A DNA stretch of 64,000 nucleotides from Celerinatantimonas sp046054195 (GCF_046054195.1 NZ_JBEQCS010000012.1:61306-125305), one strand, 5' to 3'; positions 18,162 through 27,328 are shown, numbered from the stretch's first letter. A program made the numbers and translations. The notes: generated by a model not told the origin, from the sequence alone.

Positions 18162-18578
18162 CTAAACAGCATTACGCTGACTATAAGCTTCTTGTTTTGC
18201 CGACTCGGGAATTCGATCCCACGCTGATTTGATTGGCAATAAAATTTCGATAACATCAGCGATTTGTTGTGGATCGTTACTCACTGAAGCTTCAGATAAT
18301 TGCTCCAACATAAAGGTATACAGGTCGTCTAAATTGCGAGAGATTTCTCCGCCTGCTTTATGATCAAGCGTACTACGTAACGATGATATAATCGCCGTTG
18401 CCTTAGCAATAGGTTTTGCTTTATTCGCCAAATCCTTACGTTCAATACATCCCTTGGCTACTGCTAAGTTCTCCAATGCAGATTGCATTAGAAGTTGAGT
18501 TATTTTATGAGGATCAGCTGTCGCGATCTGATCACGAATACCCACCTGACGATATTGATGTATCCCTTTTTTATACAT
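18162..18578 (-). CDS. fliS: Flagellin export chaperone FliS
   Basis: A 138-residue four-helix protein that binds the C-terminus of flagellin and keeps it unfolded for export. The family start MYKKGIHQYRQVG is clear, and a KITQLLMQSALENLAVAKG segment follows. The ATG at 18578 was chosen because FliS proteins begin MY; five more codons upstream remain open. It lies between fliD and the fliT-like gene, as in Vibrio and Aeromonas. Confidence 0.93.
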   Translation of the reverse strand: MYKKGIHQYRQVGIRDQIATADPHKITQLLMQSALENLAVAKGCIERKDLANKAKPIAKATAIISSLRSTLDHKAGGEISRNLDDLYTFMLEQLSEASVSNDPQQIADVIEILLPIKSAWDRIPESAKQEAYSQRNAV

Positions 18579-18602
18579 AACGACATCTCTCAACTTTTTA
18601 TA

Positions 18603-20132
18603 TTAAAGGTGACTCTGAACATAATTCATCTGTTCTTTGAGTCCGGCCATTGACTTATCAAATGCAGAATATTTATCGCGTAACGTTTTTTCATATTGCG
18701 TCATACGATCATTCAACGCCGTTTGATCTTCGCGGACGCCTTTTAACCGGGATTGAACAGACTGCTGCCGATGATCAAGGATCCCACCAGTTTCTTCATA
18801 ACTTTTGACAAATCTGGCAAAACGCGTCCCGATACCATTATCCGATGCAAAAAATCGGCCAACTTGATTTAAGTCACCATTTAATTGCTCTTTTAATTTG
18901 GTATCGTCGACTGATAACTTCCCTTCACGGTCCATTTTAACTCCCATACCATAGAGAGTCTGAACACGCCCAGGTTGTTCTGGATCCCTTACGCCGCTGC
19001 TGACAATCTTACCCATTGCATAACGCATCGTACGCAACATAGCATCACCACTAAGTGGTTTGTGATGGGTATTATCAGCACCTTTATGAACTTGCTGAGG
19101 TTTGCTGTATTTATCAATCTGAGTCAGTACCTTGTTATAAGTATCGACAAAATCATGAACATTCTTAACTGCGGCCTCAACATCTGGCTCAATGGTCAAC
19201 TGGCTCGATTTACTGGTTTTTTCATGGACTGTGAGATTCACACCTGAAATGACATTTTTAAACTGATTGGTATCACTGGTCGCTTCTAACCCATTGATCC
19301 GCACCTTGGCGCCTGATGCAGTTTTAGTGGTCTGAAAATTAGAAACAAAATCTGCCAGCTGAGAATTTGAAGTTGTAACCACTAAATCATTTGGATTGCC
19401 ATTATCCGGATTATTATCGTTATCTAACCCAGACACTGAGCTATCGAGCACAAAATGGGTGCCATTTTCTGAGTTAATTAAGTTTGCGGTCACACCGAAG
19501 TTTTTAGCATTTTCGTTAATGGCTTTACGAAGCTGCTCAATGGTCATTCCCGATTTCACATCAACATTAAATGATTTTTCTTTGCTCCCCTGACCCACCT
19601 TAAACGTCAGCTGCGCAGATGCTGCTGATGTTCTATCAGCAGTGTTAGATTTATAGATTGCTTCTGTGCCGGACTTATAAACATTAGTAGAAGTTAATCG
19701 AGAACCTTGCGCAAGCTGCAAGACATCGACCTGATAAGTCCCGTTTACGGCCCTTCTTGAAAGTGAAACCTGATAAGGCTGCGCCAAGTCATCCGATGAG
19801 CTGGCAGCCTCAGAAGATTTTTTATCTTTATCTGATGATGTTGAATTGACCGAATTTGCGGTAGCTTCAGACACTTTTTGACCGTCAACTAATGCCTGAC
19901 GGGGCAAAAATTGTTGAGGTTTCGTCGCTTTATCAACTGCTTTGCGAAAATTACTCAACGCTGACTTTACGCTTCCCACCGCGGAAAGCGTAACGTTCAG
20001 AGTGTCCTGGCGTTTTTTAATACGCTGTTCTTGAGGTTGGCGTTCAGCATTTATAGAAGCATTCATGAGCGACTCTAAATCGAGTCCGCTACCTACACCT
20101 GCAGCTGTCAGTCCTGCACCTACTCCTGCCAT
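18603..20132 (-). CDS. fliD: Flagellar filament cap protein FliD (HAP2)
   Basis: This 509-residue secreted protein caps the growing filament and folds incoming flagellin. The N-terminal coiled region begins AGVGAGLTAAGVGSGLDLESL, typical of FliD. The middle holds the variable outer domain (about 100-400, Ser/Asn/Lys rich). A C-terminal helical domain has GILDHRQQSVQSRLKGV and ends LKEQMNYVQSHL. Domains D1-D3 are all present at normal length. It sits between flaG and fliS on one strand with short gaps. Confidence 0.93.
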   Translation of the reverse strand: MAGVGAGLTAAGVGSGLDLESLMNASINAERQPQEQRIKKRQDTLNVTLSAVGSVKSALSNFRKAVDKATKPQQFLPRQALVDGQKVSEATANSVNSTSSDKDKKSSEAASSSDDLAQPYQVSLSRRAVNGTYQVDVLQLAQGSRLTSTNVYKSGTEAIYKSNTADRTSAASAQLTFKVGQGSKEKSFNVDVKSGMTIEQLRKAINENAKNFGVTANLINSENGTHFVLDSSVSGLDNDNNPDNGNPNDLVVTTSNSQLADFVSNFQTTKTASGAKVRINGLEATSDTNQFKNVISGVNLTVHEKTSKSSQLTIEPDVEAAVKNVHDFVDTYNKVLTQIDKYSKPQQVHKGADNTHHKPLSGDAMLRTMRYAMGKIVSSGVRDPEQPGRVQTLYGMGVKMDREGKLSVDDTKLKEQLNGDLNQVGRFFASDNGIGTRFARFVKSYEETGGILDHRQQSVQSRLKGVREDQTALNDRMTQYEKTLRDKYSAFDKSMAGLKEQMNYVQSHL

Positions 20133-20149
20133 AATTGTCCGCCGCCCTC

Positions 20150-20536
20150 TTACACTATTTTATCGACAAGTAAACCAGCCTGCTCAGTAGCATTTTGATA
20201 CTCTTTTAGTCTAGTGGATATTTCCCGAAGTTCCTGTGAAGGGATCTCCCGGATCAATTCATGGGTATCGGTATTGTAAATTGACGTTACCAATTCCCCG
20301 CCTTGTTTATCCACCTTAAACCGTACTGCCGTTGATTGCATCTTGAGGATCTGATTAACCGCATCAACTGCATTAACAATATCCTCTGATGACATGGTCG
20401 CAGGGTTCGGGCTTGAAGAGCCTTGCAAATTCCGCGCCGATTTAATCTGACGCGCCACCTGCGCAGGCTCTGAAGAGTGTTGATAAGCCACCGATGACCG
20501 ATCACCTGTCACGACTGAACTAATATCATTTGACAT
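20150..20536 (-). CDS. flaG: Flagellar protein FlaG
   Basis: A 128-residue protein with a disordered Ser/Gln-rich N-terminus and a conserved C-terminal domain containing VDKQGGELVTSIYNTDTHEL and IREIPSQE, the signature of FlaG. Loss of FlaG in Vibrio and Pseudomonas relatives lengthens the filament. It lies between flagellin 1 and fliD, the usual polar-cluster order, 43 bases after the flagellin with no terminator between. Confidence 0.92.
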   Translation of the reverse strand: MSNDISSVVTGDRSSVAYQHSSEPAQVARQIKSARNLQGSSSPNPATMSSEDIVNAVDAVNQILKMQSTAVRFKVDKQGGELVTSIYNTDTHELIREIPSQELREISTRLKEYQNATEQAGLLVDKIV

Positions 20537-20579
20537 ATTTCAGCCTCCCGTCAAAAACTGCCTTTATCTAATCAGCAGA

Positions 20580-21407
20580 TTAGATCAGAGCTAACGCAGC
20601 TTGTGGACGCTGATTTGCCTGTGCCAAAATCGAAGTACTGGTTTGCTGCAAAATTTTTGACTCAGTCAATTTTGCGGTTTCTTTTGCAAAGTCAGTATCA
20701 CGAATTCGAGAACGAGCAGACGTTACGTTTTCAGACACGTTAGTCAAGTTACGGATAGTTGAGTCAAATCGGTTCTGAATCGCACCCAATTTAGCTCGTT
20801 GGCTATCCACAGCCTTAATCGCTGTATCTAGGCTACCGATGGCGGCGCTAGACTGACCGACAGACTGAACTGACAGATTAGACAGACCAAGACCTGTAGC
20901 ACCCCAACCATTAGAGCGACTAATATTCACACTAATATTTTGGTTTGCACCGGCGTTTGCACCAACCAGGAATTTCGCTGAATAACTCCCGTCAAGCAGG
21001 TTTACACCACCGAACTGGGTCGTCTGAGATACACGACTCATTTCAGTTTTCAGTGAAGAAACTTCTGCCTGTAATGCATTACGGTCATCAGAGTTGTTCA
21101 CACCATCTTGAGATTGTACGGCAAGAGTACGCATACGCTGCATCATGGTGGTTAACTCGTCCATTGCACCTTCTGCTGTTTGCGCAACAGAGATACCATC
21201 TTGGCCGTTCATAACTGAACGATTCAGACCCTGGATTTGAGATGTCATTCGGTTTGAAATCTGCAGACCTGCTGCATCATCTTTAGCCGAGTTGATTCGC
21301 TTCCCTGAGCTTAAGCGTTGATATGCCGTATCCAGTTGAGAACTAGAACGAGACAGGTAACGCTGTGCGTCTAAGGATGACACGTTAGTATTGACTACTA
21401 ATGCCAT
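20580..21407 (-). CDS. Flagellin (first of two tandem copies)
   Basis: A 275-residue filament subunit. The conserved N-terminal D0/D1 segment has LSSGKRINSAKDDAAGLQIS. The C-terminal D1/D0 segment has ARSRIRDTDFAKETAKLT and ends NQRPQAALALI. The outer variable region is very short, so the protein is a minimal flagellin without a large D2/D3 domain. It is likely glycosylated by the nearby Maf/Pse proteins on surface Ser/Thr (inferred). It has a TTAGGAGG ribosome site, and a very good sigma28 promoter lies about 150 bases upstream. Transcription probably runs on into flaG-fliD. Confidence 0.95.
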   Translation of the reverse strand: MALVVNTNVSSLDAQRYLSRSSSQLDTAYQRLSSGKRINSAKDDAAGLQISNRMTSQIQGLNRSVMNGQDGISVAQTAEGAMDELTTMMQRMRTLAVQSQDGVNNSDDRNALQAEVSSLKTEMSRVSQTTQFGGVNLLDGSYSAKFLVGANAGANQNISVNISRSNGWGATGLGLSNLSVQSVGQSSAAIGSLDTAIKAVDSQRAKLGAIQNRFDSTIRNLTNVSENVTSARSRIRDTDFAKETAKLTESKILQQTSTSILAQANQRPQAALALI

Positions 21408-21555
21408 AGTTTGAGCCTCCTAAGATTAACCTCTCTATCTGAACCGGATAGAGCGGCCTAAAATCAGGAAAGGTTGCTGAACCCTGACAGAAGTGAACCT
21501 CTTCATGTCAGACAACCTTCCCTATTACTGAAGAAACTTTTCTCTTCGCTTATCA

Positions 21556-21582
21556 GTAACGGCAATGCCACGGCAAACTTTA
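21556..21582 (-). promoter_or_regulatory. Sigma28 (FliA) promoter of flagellin 1
   Basis: On the minus strand TAAAGTTT, 11 bases, then GCCGTTAC. The -35 element matches the sigma28 consensus in all eight positions and the -10 element in six of eight (consensus GCCGATAA). Spacing is exact. It gives a leader of roughly 140 bases before the flagellin start. Confidence 0.78.
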
Positions 21583-21756
21583 GATCTTTTTTAGCAAAAA
21601 GAGGAATTAATTTGCCGTCAAAAAACAAGCGTAGCAAAAGAGGCAGAAAAACGGATTAAAAACACGGGGGCTCATCACTGTTCTGAGGGAGTGTCAAAAT
21701 AAAAACAAAAACTTGGCATAATTGATGCTTTTGAATTGATGCAGTCTGAACCGCTG

Positions 21757-21786
21757 CAAAAAAAGCCAGGTTTGGACAACCTGGCT
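21757..21786 (-). terminator. Terminator downstream of flagellin 2
   Basis: On the minus strand AGCCAGGTT-GTCCA-AACCTGGCT is a perfect 9-bp stem followed by seven T residues. It lies about 137 bases past the flagellin 2 stop and separates the two flagellin transcripts. Confidence 0.88.
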
Positions 21787-21847
21787 AAATCGCTCATGTG
21801 ATAGGAGATTGGAGCGAAACTATAAGCGCTAAATATAATTCTAGGAA

Positions 21848-21861
21848 TTGAGCCTCCTAAG
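21848..21861 (-). repeat. Copy of the flagellin 1 ribosome-binding segment with no gene after it
   Basis: The 14 bases CTTAGGAGGCTCAA (minus strand) are identical to the segment just before the flagellin 1 start (21411-21424). Here they are followed by TTCCTAGAATT and no start codon or frame. A related CTAGGAGGTTC lies nearby at 21880-21890. They look like leftovers from a flagellin duplication or deletion. Confidence 0.55.
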
Positions 21862-21889
21862 AGTGTTATTTATATGCGCGAACCTCCTA

Positions 21890-21921
21890 GGACGGTGGAC
21901 TGAACCCCACCGTCCTTTTTT
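21890..21921 (+). terminator. Hairpin with T tract facing into the 3' end of flagellin 2
   Basis: GGACGGTGG, an 8-base loop, CCACCGTCC, then six T residues on the plus strand. The T tract is in the direction opposite to flagellin 2 transcription. On the minus strand it is a stem without a T tract. It may stop antisense transcription, or protect the 3' end of the flagellin mRNA. Confidence 0.6.
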
Positions 21922-21922
21922 A

Positions 21923-22753
21923 TTAGCCCAGCAGAGACAAAGCAGCCTGTGGACGTTGGTTGGCCTGAGCCAAAATGGTCGTAGCGGTTTTCTGAATAAT
22001 CTGGTTTTTAGTCAGACTTGCAGTTTCTTTGGCATAGTCAGTGTCTTTAATTCGAGAACGCGCTTCTGTTACGTTATTCGAAATGTTCGTTAAGTTTCGA
22101 ATCGTTGACTGGAACCGGTTCTGAACCGCACCAAGCTTAGCTCGCTGTGAATCCACTTTTTTAATCGCACCATCAACGGTTGCTACCGCCGCTGACGCTT
22201 GCGCGACACTCTGAACACTCAAGCCACCAAGACTCAGGCCGCTCGTGCCCCAACCACCCGTGTTTTGAATATTCACACTGATGTTTTGTTGTTCGCCAGC
22301 ATTAGCCCCAACCAAGAACTTAGCAGAAAATGTTCCGTTAAGAATATTCACGCCACCGAACTGGGTCGTCTGTGCCACTCGGCTCATTTCTGTTTTAAGC
22401 TGAGAAACTTCCGACTGCAATGCGTTACGGTCATCTGAGTTATTCACACCATCTTGCGATTGAATCGCCAAAGTACGAATACGCTGCAGTGAACTAGTTA
22501 ATTCGTCCATCGCCCCCTCAGCAGTCTGAGAGATTGAAATCCCATCTTGGGCGTTCAATGATGCACGATCCAAACCTTGGATTTGCGAAGTCATTCGGTT
22601 TGAAATCTGTAACCCTGCTGCATCATCTGCTGCAGAGTTAATACGTGAGCCAGAAGACAATCGCTGAAATGATGTATTTAATGCTTGACTTGATTGACTT
22701 AACTGACGCTGTGCGTTTAACGACGATACGTTAGTATTGACATAAAGTGCCAT
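21923..22753 (-). CDS. Flagellin (second tandem copy)
   Basis: A 276-residue paralogue of flagellin 1 with the same plan: LSSGSRINSAADDAAGLQIS at the N-terminus, ARSRIKDTDYAKETASLT near the C-terminus, and the end NQRPQAALSLLG. The two differ mostly in the short central region and around the N-terminal helix. Different promoters and terminators suggest separate regulation, as seen where one flagellin is major and others minor. Which one dominates cannot be told from sequence. Confidence 0.95.
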   Translation of the reverse strand: MALYVNTNVSSLNAQRQLSQSSQALNTSFQRLSSGSRINSAADDAAGLQISNRMTSQIQGLDRASLNAQDGISISQTAEGAMDELTSSLQRIRTLAIQSQDGVNNSDDRNALQSEVSQLKTEMSRVAQTTQFGGVNILNGTFSAKFLVGANAGEQQNISVNIQNTGGWGTSGLSLGGLSVQSVAQASAAVATVDGAIKKVDSQRAKLGAVQNRFQSTIRNLTNISNNVTEARSRIKDTDYAKETASLTKNQIIQKTATTILAQANQRPQAALSLLG

Positions 22754-22786
22754 AGTTATATCTCCTATCTACAATCTGATCCGCTT

Positions 22787-22814
22787 TTATCGGCTTTTTT
22801 ATGTTGTCGACTTA
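22787..22814 (-). promoter_or_regulatory. Candidate sigma28 promoter of flagellin 2 (proximal)
   Basis: On the minus strand a perfect -10 element GCCGATAA is preceded, after 12 bases, by TAAGTCGA as a weak -35. The predicted leader is only about 30 bases. A related TAAGTCGGC lies just upstream, so the -35 area contains a short direct repeat. Confidence 0.5.
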
Positions 22815-22929
22815 TATCCTGCCGACTTACCTTATTTAACGGCTGAGATGTCGATTCCTTTAGGACTTTTTTGTCTGTTTAAGAAGCCGAGCAATCCAGC
22901 AACCCCCTTCTATCCCGGGGACATATATG

Positions 22930-22956
22930 CTATCGGCCTACAAACGAAAACATTAA
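22930..22956 (-). promoter_or_regulatory. Candidate sigma28 promoter of flagellin 2 (distal)
   Basis: On the minus strand TTAATGTT, 11 bases, GCCGATAG. The -10 matches in seven of eight positions and the -35 in five of eight. It would give a leader of about 170 bases. Either this or the proximal site, or both, may serve flagellin 2. Confidence 0.5.
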
Positions 22957-23060
22957 GGAACTTTGTGGATTATTTAGAAAATTTTTTAATTAATTAAAAA
23001 ATAGTAGAGATATAAATAAGATATAACTTCAAATTTAGATAAATAAACATCTAAAACAAA

Positions 23061-23083
23061 TAAAGGACCATATAGGTCCTTTA
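23061..23083 (-). terminator. Terminator of the flgKL transcript
   Basis: TAAAGGACC-ATATA-GGTCCTTTA, a perfect 9-bp stem. On the minus strand it is followed by a T-rich stretch. It lies 20 bases past the flgL stop. Confidence 0.75.
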
Positions 23084-23102
23084 TTTAACTTAAATAGCGC
23101 GA

Positions 23103-24314
23103 CTAAATATAATTAAACAGCGTCATTTTACTAATCTTACTATAGGCCGCATACGAGGTATTAAGTGCAAGTTCTGCTTTAGATAATGAGGTAACCGCTT
23201 TAGAAAAATCGACCTCACCTAAAGATGCTCGCGATTTTTTATTGATGATATTAATCGCTGATTGAGCATTTCCTAATGAGTCCAGGCCGTTTTCTCGTGC
23301 GCCAATAGAGCCCATGGTTAAGTTTAATTTTTCAGTCGAGTGATCAATTCCAACCAAAAAGTCTTCTTGGGCCTGATCATAGTCTTGCCCTTCAATATTA
23401 GGGTCTCTTAAAACATCGATAAAGCGCCCAAGAATATTTAAAATATTATCCTTTTCAGGCTTTTGTAAGGTGAAAGATTCAGTCGTTCCCGGATCAGAGC
23501 TAAGCTTGATTTTTAACCCTTTAAATAAAAACGGTTTACCTACTTCATAATTTCCTGAAGCGAGCTCTTTGCCATCACTGTTGGTAATCGTGTAACTGTT
23601 CGGACCACCATTACTACCGGATGAAGTTGAGACCGTATAGGTGTTTGCATCCGGGGTAACATCAGAATAGTTGTTCTTATAAAAGGTATCATAGGTTTTC
23701 TGCTCACTCACATAAGCATAAATCCCATCAGAATCACCTTTTACACGTCGACGCAAAGACACATTCTCAAACGCATCTTTACCGGTGGTATTGTTTTGCA
23801 CATAAACTGACGCGCCAACTTTTAATCGGCTATTGCCATTATCGCCTACGTAGTGATAACGCTGACCATCAAATACATAGGGTTGAATTTGTGACTGAAA
23901 ACCAGCAAAAACATAATCACCGTTGGCATCTCGGGTGTTGACCAAATCGGCCATTTGCCCTCGAATCTGTTCGAGCTCTTTGGCCATGGAACGGCGCTCA
24001 TTCATCCCGTTAAGACCATCACCAGATTGAACGCCGAGAACTCGCGCTCGCAAGGCCGAATCATGCATGCTGTTGAGGATGTTCTCCTGAAAACTTAAGG
24101 TATTTTCTAGAGACACGCCATTATTCTGATATTGATCATTCTGATTAATATCAGTATCAATCGCCATTTTCTTCGACATATCCGCAGGTCCATCACCTGC
24201 TTGTAACAACCGTTTATTAGTCACTAGCTGAGTGTTGGCTTTTTCGACCTGCTGTTGAGACTGTAAGATCCCATTCATCGAAGTATTGTAAAGGCTCATT
24301 GTTGCAACACGCAT
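23103..24314 (-). CDS. flgL: Flagellar hook-filament junction protein FlgL (HAP3)
   Basis: A 403-residue secreted axial protein forming the second junction zone between hook and filament. The N-terminal flagellin-like helix includes SMNGILQSQQQVEKANTQLVTNKR, and the C-terminal helix SKAELALNTSYAAYSKISKM. A central variable region covers about 150-310. It follows flgK by 5 bases and ends the flg operon before the flagellins. Length is normal for polar systems. Confidence 0.92.
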   Translation of the reverse strand: MRVATMSLYNTSMNGILQSQQQVEKANTQLVTNKRLLQAGDGPADMSKKMAIDTDINQNDQYQNNGVSLENTLSFQENILNSMHDSALRARVLGVQSGDGLNGMNERRSMAKELEQIRGQMADLVNTRDANGDYVFAGFQSQIQPYVFDGQRYHYVGDNGNSRLKVGASVYVQNNTTGKDAFENVSLRRRVKGDSDGIYAYVSEQKTYDTFYKNNYSDVTPDANTYTVSTSSGSNGGPNSYTITNSDGKELASGNYEVGKPFLFKGLKIKLSSDPGTTESFTLQKPEKDNILNILGRFIDVLRDPNIEGQDYDQAQEDFLVGIDHSTEKLNLTMGSIGARENGLDSLGNAQSAINIINKKSRASLGEVDFSKAVTSLSKAELALNTSYAAYSKISKMTLFNYI

Positions 24315-24319
24315 GATGA

Positions 24320-26278
24320 CTACCTCAAAGCATTAAGAATGGATTCAAATGTCTTTTGCGCCACGCTAATAACCTGTGCTGATGCGGCATAGGCTTGCTG
24401 AAAACGCACCATGTTGGAAGCTTCTTCATCCATGTTGACTCCAGAGATCGATTTTTCCCAATTTTCACTCTGCGTTTTAAGTGACTTAGCAGCAGCCGTA
24501 TCTAAGCGGGCTTCAGAAGTATGGCCACCGATAAAGCTCACCATCGCAGTGTAGGCATCATTGAAGGTCATTCGGTCACTCGTTTGCTCATTAGCAAGCC
24601 CTTTACGCACCGATGCTTTTTGCTGCAGATCCGCCAGCTTCAAACCGTTAAAGTTATCTGCGTAACCTTCAGTGTTATAGCTTATGGTAAAGACATCGCC
24701 AGGTTTTGCTTGGCCGCTAATTGAAACGTCATAACCTGGATTTAGCTTTGCCTGAGCTAGAATATTACGCCCATCATCAGTTGCAGGAACCGTAGCCAAT
24801 TTATGGCCATCCTCATCGTAGATGTCATAGCCATTGTCTTTGTTCACTTCAATACGCTGAGGCGAATGGATGTTGAGTTTACCAGGGGCCTCAAAACCAG
24901 AGCCATCGCCAGTATTAGTGACACTAGATAACGTAATTTTGGCATCACTAATGTTATGGATATCTTCATCAACTCGAACCGGCGCTGCCACTGCAAGTTT
25001 TTCTGGTTGAGTCATGGCTAACTGAACCTTTTTAGCTGCTTCATGAGCAGGACGCAGCAAAAATTTGTCACCACTGGCATAGCCGCCAGAGGAGATGTCC
25101 ATACGTAGTCCATCGATTTCAAAATCACCAGATGTTGAGCCTTTAACGGGCTCACCAACGGTTTTGCTACCATCTAAACGCTGAACGGTAAAACTGCTAC
25201 CACTATCAAATTTAATTAGATAATCATAACGAGTCAGTTCCTTATTCTTACCAGGAATCACTTGTGCACTGACTTTGCCATCGCCCTGATTTTTATTAAG
25301 CGCTAGCCCTTCAAATTTTGGCAACGAAAAGATATCGCCACCTAAATGCCCTTCTAAATCCATACCGAGGCGGTTTTGTTGGTTAAATGAATCCGTCAAT
25401 GACAGTGCTATCTGCCCCAACCGATTACGACTTGGGTTCATCACGCTGTCTCGATAAACTAATAATCCATCAATCGCACCACCAAGCTGACCAGGATTCA
25501 TCTTTGCTTCAGTCGTTTTCCAATCAAGGAACACTTCTTCTTGGGTTGGATCAGGATTACCGGGGCGCAAATCTAAGGATGCATGGTTTTTTTCTGTCAC
25601 CAACGCATGGCCATTTTTCATAAAGACGAGTTTTGCGCCATTGGGCTGTTCAATCGTGTGGATTTTGATAATTTTTGATAGATCAAGAATCGCTTTATCG
25701 CGCTTATCTTTTAGTGTGGCCATTGAGCCTTGCTCTGGCGAATTATGATGGCTCATAATCTGCACATTCATCTCTTGCAAGCTACCAATAAGCTTATTCG
25801 CCGTATCAATTTTTTCTTTTAATTCACCGTTAAAATGGCGCTGTTGTGTGGCGAATTGATCGTCAAGCAGACGAAAACGCCGTAATAAACCGGTGAAGCC
25901 ATTTAAAGTTAAGGCGCGGGTTGATGTGGATAGCGGGGTATCATTCATCGCGTGAATATTAGCGAAGGTTTTATCTAAATTGGGGTTAAGCGACAGTGAA
26001 TCATCACTGACGACTTTATCTATTTCTGAGATGCGATCAAGATACGATTGTTTTTCATCATAATCAGAGGTGGTGCGCCAAACAGACTGCTGTGCAAACT
26101 GGTTAATGATTCGGTTGGTATGGCCGCGCCCGACACCACCAGTAATTTCTGGCTGATACTCAGTACGCTGCATTGAATATCCAGGAGTATTAACATTGGA
26201 GATGTTATTACCAGTTGTCACTAATAATCTTTGGTGGGCTAAAACCCCTGAACCACCAATATTTAATAAATCCGGCAT
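24320..26278 (-). CDS. flgK: Flagellar hook-filament junction protein FlgK (HAP1)
   Basis: This 652-residue axial protein joins hook and filament. The N-terminal flagellar rod motif is ALLVTTGNNISNVNTPGYS-like (here HQRLLVTTGNNISNVNTPGYS), and the C-terminal motif is GVNMDEEASNMVRFQQAYAAS. A large central insertion (about 280-560) gives the long form typical of polar flagella. It lies 18 bases after flgJ; no separate promoter was recognised in that gap. Confidence 0.93.
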   Translation of the reverse strand: MPDLLNIGGSGVLAHQRLLVTTGNNISNVNTPGYSMQRTEYQPEITGGVGRGHTNRIINQFAQQSVWRTTSDYDEKQSYLDRISEIDKVVSDDSLSLNPNLDKTFANIHAMNDTPLSTSTRALTLNGFTGLLRRFRLLDDQFATQQRHFNGELKEKIDTANKLIGSLQEMNVQIMSHHNSPEQGSMATLKDKRDKAILDLSKIIKIHTIEQPNGAKLVFMKNGHALVTEKNHASLDLRPGNPDPTQEEVFLDWKTTEAKMNPGQLGGAIDGLLVYRDSVMNPSRNRLGQIALSLTDSFNQQNRLGMDLEGHLGGDIFSLPKFEGLALNKNQGDGKVSAQVIPGKNKELTRYDYLIKFDSGSSFTVQRLDGSKTVGEPVKGSTSGDFEIDGLRMDISSGGYASGDKFLLRPAHEAAKKVQLAMTQPEKLAVAAPVRVDEDIHNISDAKITLSSVTNTGDGSGFEAPGKLNIHSPQRIEVNKDNGYDIYDEDGHKLATVPATDDGRNILAQAKLNPGYDVSISGQAKPGDVFTISYNTEGYADNFNGLKLADLQQKASVRKGLANEQTSDRMTFNDAYTAMVSFIGGHTSEARLDTAAAKSLKTQSENWEKSISGVNMDEEASNMVRFQQAYAASAQVISVAQKTFESILNALR

Positions 26279-26296
26279 GACTGGTATTCTCCATTA

Positions 26297-27328
26297 TCAA
26301 TTCTGATACTTTGATAACACCTCGCTATCAAGTATCTTCTGCATCTTGGCCGCATATTTAGGGTCTGTGGCATAACCCGAACGTTGCAATTGTTGTGCAA
26401 ACTGAGCAGGATCTTGGCCATTTTCTAAAGCCTGCTGATAACGCGGTTTTTGCATCAACGCCACGTAATCTTTCACACTGTCAGCATATGATGAATAAGC
26501 TCGGAAATTTTCCTGCTTAGGTTTTGCAACCCCTTGTTCATATTCCAGTGTTTGCACTCTCAATTTCGGCCCTTGCCAACCCTTTGTGGCTTTAATCCCG
26601 AATAAGTTATGGCTACTATTGCCATCGCCATGGGCCATCACCCGTTTGCCCCAACCTGTTTCTAAGGCCGCTTGCGCGACAACTGCCAGCGGTGAAATTC
26701 CCGCGGGTGCGGCAAATTTTTGAGCAATGGGCAACAGCGTCTTAACAAAATCATCTTCAGAGGCAAATTGCTGCCGTTTGATTGCCGCTGTTTTTGGCGC
26801 TGGCACGGACGCAACCTGACTCTGCGTATAAACTCGTCGTGGCTGAAACTGCATTAATGGATCATGAGCAACTTTCTTGCCAGTTTGTGGTTTTGCTGCC
26901 ATTTGATCTAAAGAATGACTATGCCCCATTGCAATCGATGACATGCGAGAACTTCCTGGGCGCAATTGGCTAGCCGGAATGACATTGGCGCTATCTGGAT
27001 CAAGCTGCTGAACAATCAGATCTGCCAATCCAAGCGAGCCATTTTTAGAGAGATCTAAAGACAACTGTTTGTCATACATCTGCTGATAGTTCTTCACATA
27101 ACGATTGTTATTGATCGAATCTTCACTTGAAAATTGGCTGTTGGACTTGCGCATCTCTTCGAGCAGTTTCTGCATAAACAATGCTTCGAACTGATGAGCG
27201 ACAGCTTCTAAAGCTTTATGTGGATCTTTTTTTGCTTCACGGCGCAGCTCATCCAGCTGATTTAAGTTGGTATAGCTTTGCTGCTGCGCCATCGCATTTT
27301 GCATCAACATTGGGTTTTTCAAGTCCAT
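26297..27328 (-). CDS. flgJ: Rod cap and peptidoglycan hydrolase FlgJ
   Basis: A 343-residue two-domain protein. The N-terminal rod-cap part (about 1-110) has AVAHQFEALFMQKLLEEMRKS. The C-terminal N-acetylglucosaminidase part (about 190-340) has AVVAQAALETGWGKRV with the catalytic glutamate, and later FRAYSSYADSVKDYVALM. It opens the cell wall for the growing rod. The bifunctional form is that of gamma- and betaproteobacteria. It follows flgI by 12 bases. Confidence 0.94.
   Translation of the reverse strand: MDLKNPMLMQNAMAQQQSYTNLNQLDELRREAKKDPHKALEAVAHQFEALFMQKLLEEMRKSNSQFSSEDSINNNRYVKNYQQMYDKQLSLDLSKNGSLGLADLIVQQLDPDSANVIPASQLRPGSSRMSSIAMGHSHSLDQMAAKPQTGKKVAHDPLMQFQPRRVYTQSQVASVPAPKTAAIKRQQFASEDDFVKTLLPIAQKFAAPAGISPLAVVAQAALETGWGKRVMAHGDGNSSHNLFGIKATKGWQGPKLRVQTLEYEQGVAKPKQENFRAYSSYADSVKDYVALMQKPRYQQALENGQDPAQFAQQLQRSGYATDPKYAAKMQKILDSEVLSKYQN

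Noticed and set aside
21713..21728. Sigma54-like GG-N10-GC match on the plus strand (TGGCA...ATGCT)
   Set aside because: It points away from any gene start and into the 3' end of flagellin 2, and the -12 box is not TTGC. I mention it only as a possible antisense start.
23640..24000. Frameshift or insertion in flgL because of its long middle part
   Set aside because: The frame is intact from start to stop and a long variable middle is common in polar FlgL proteins.
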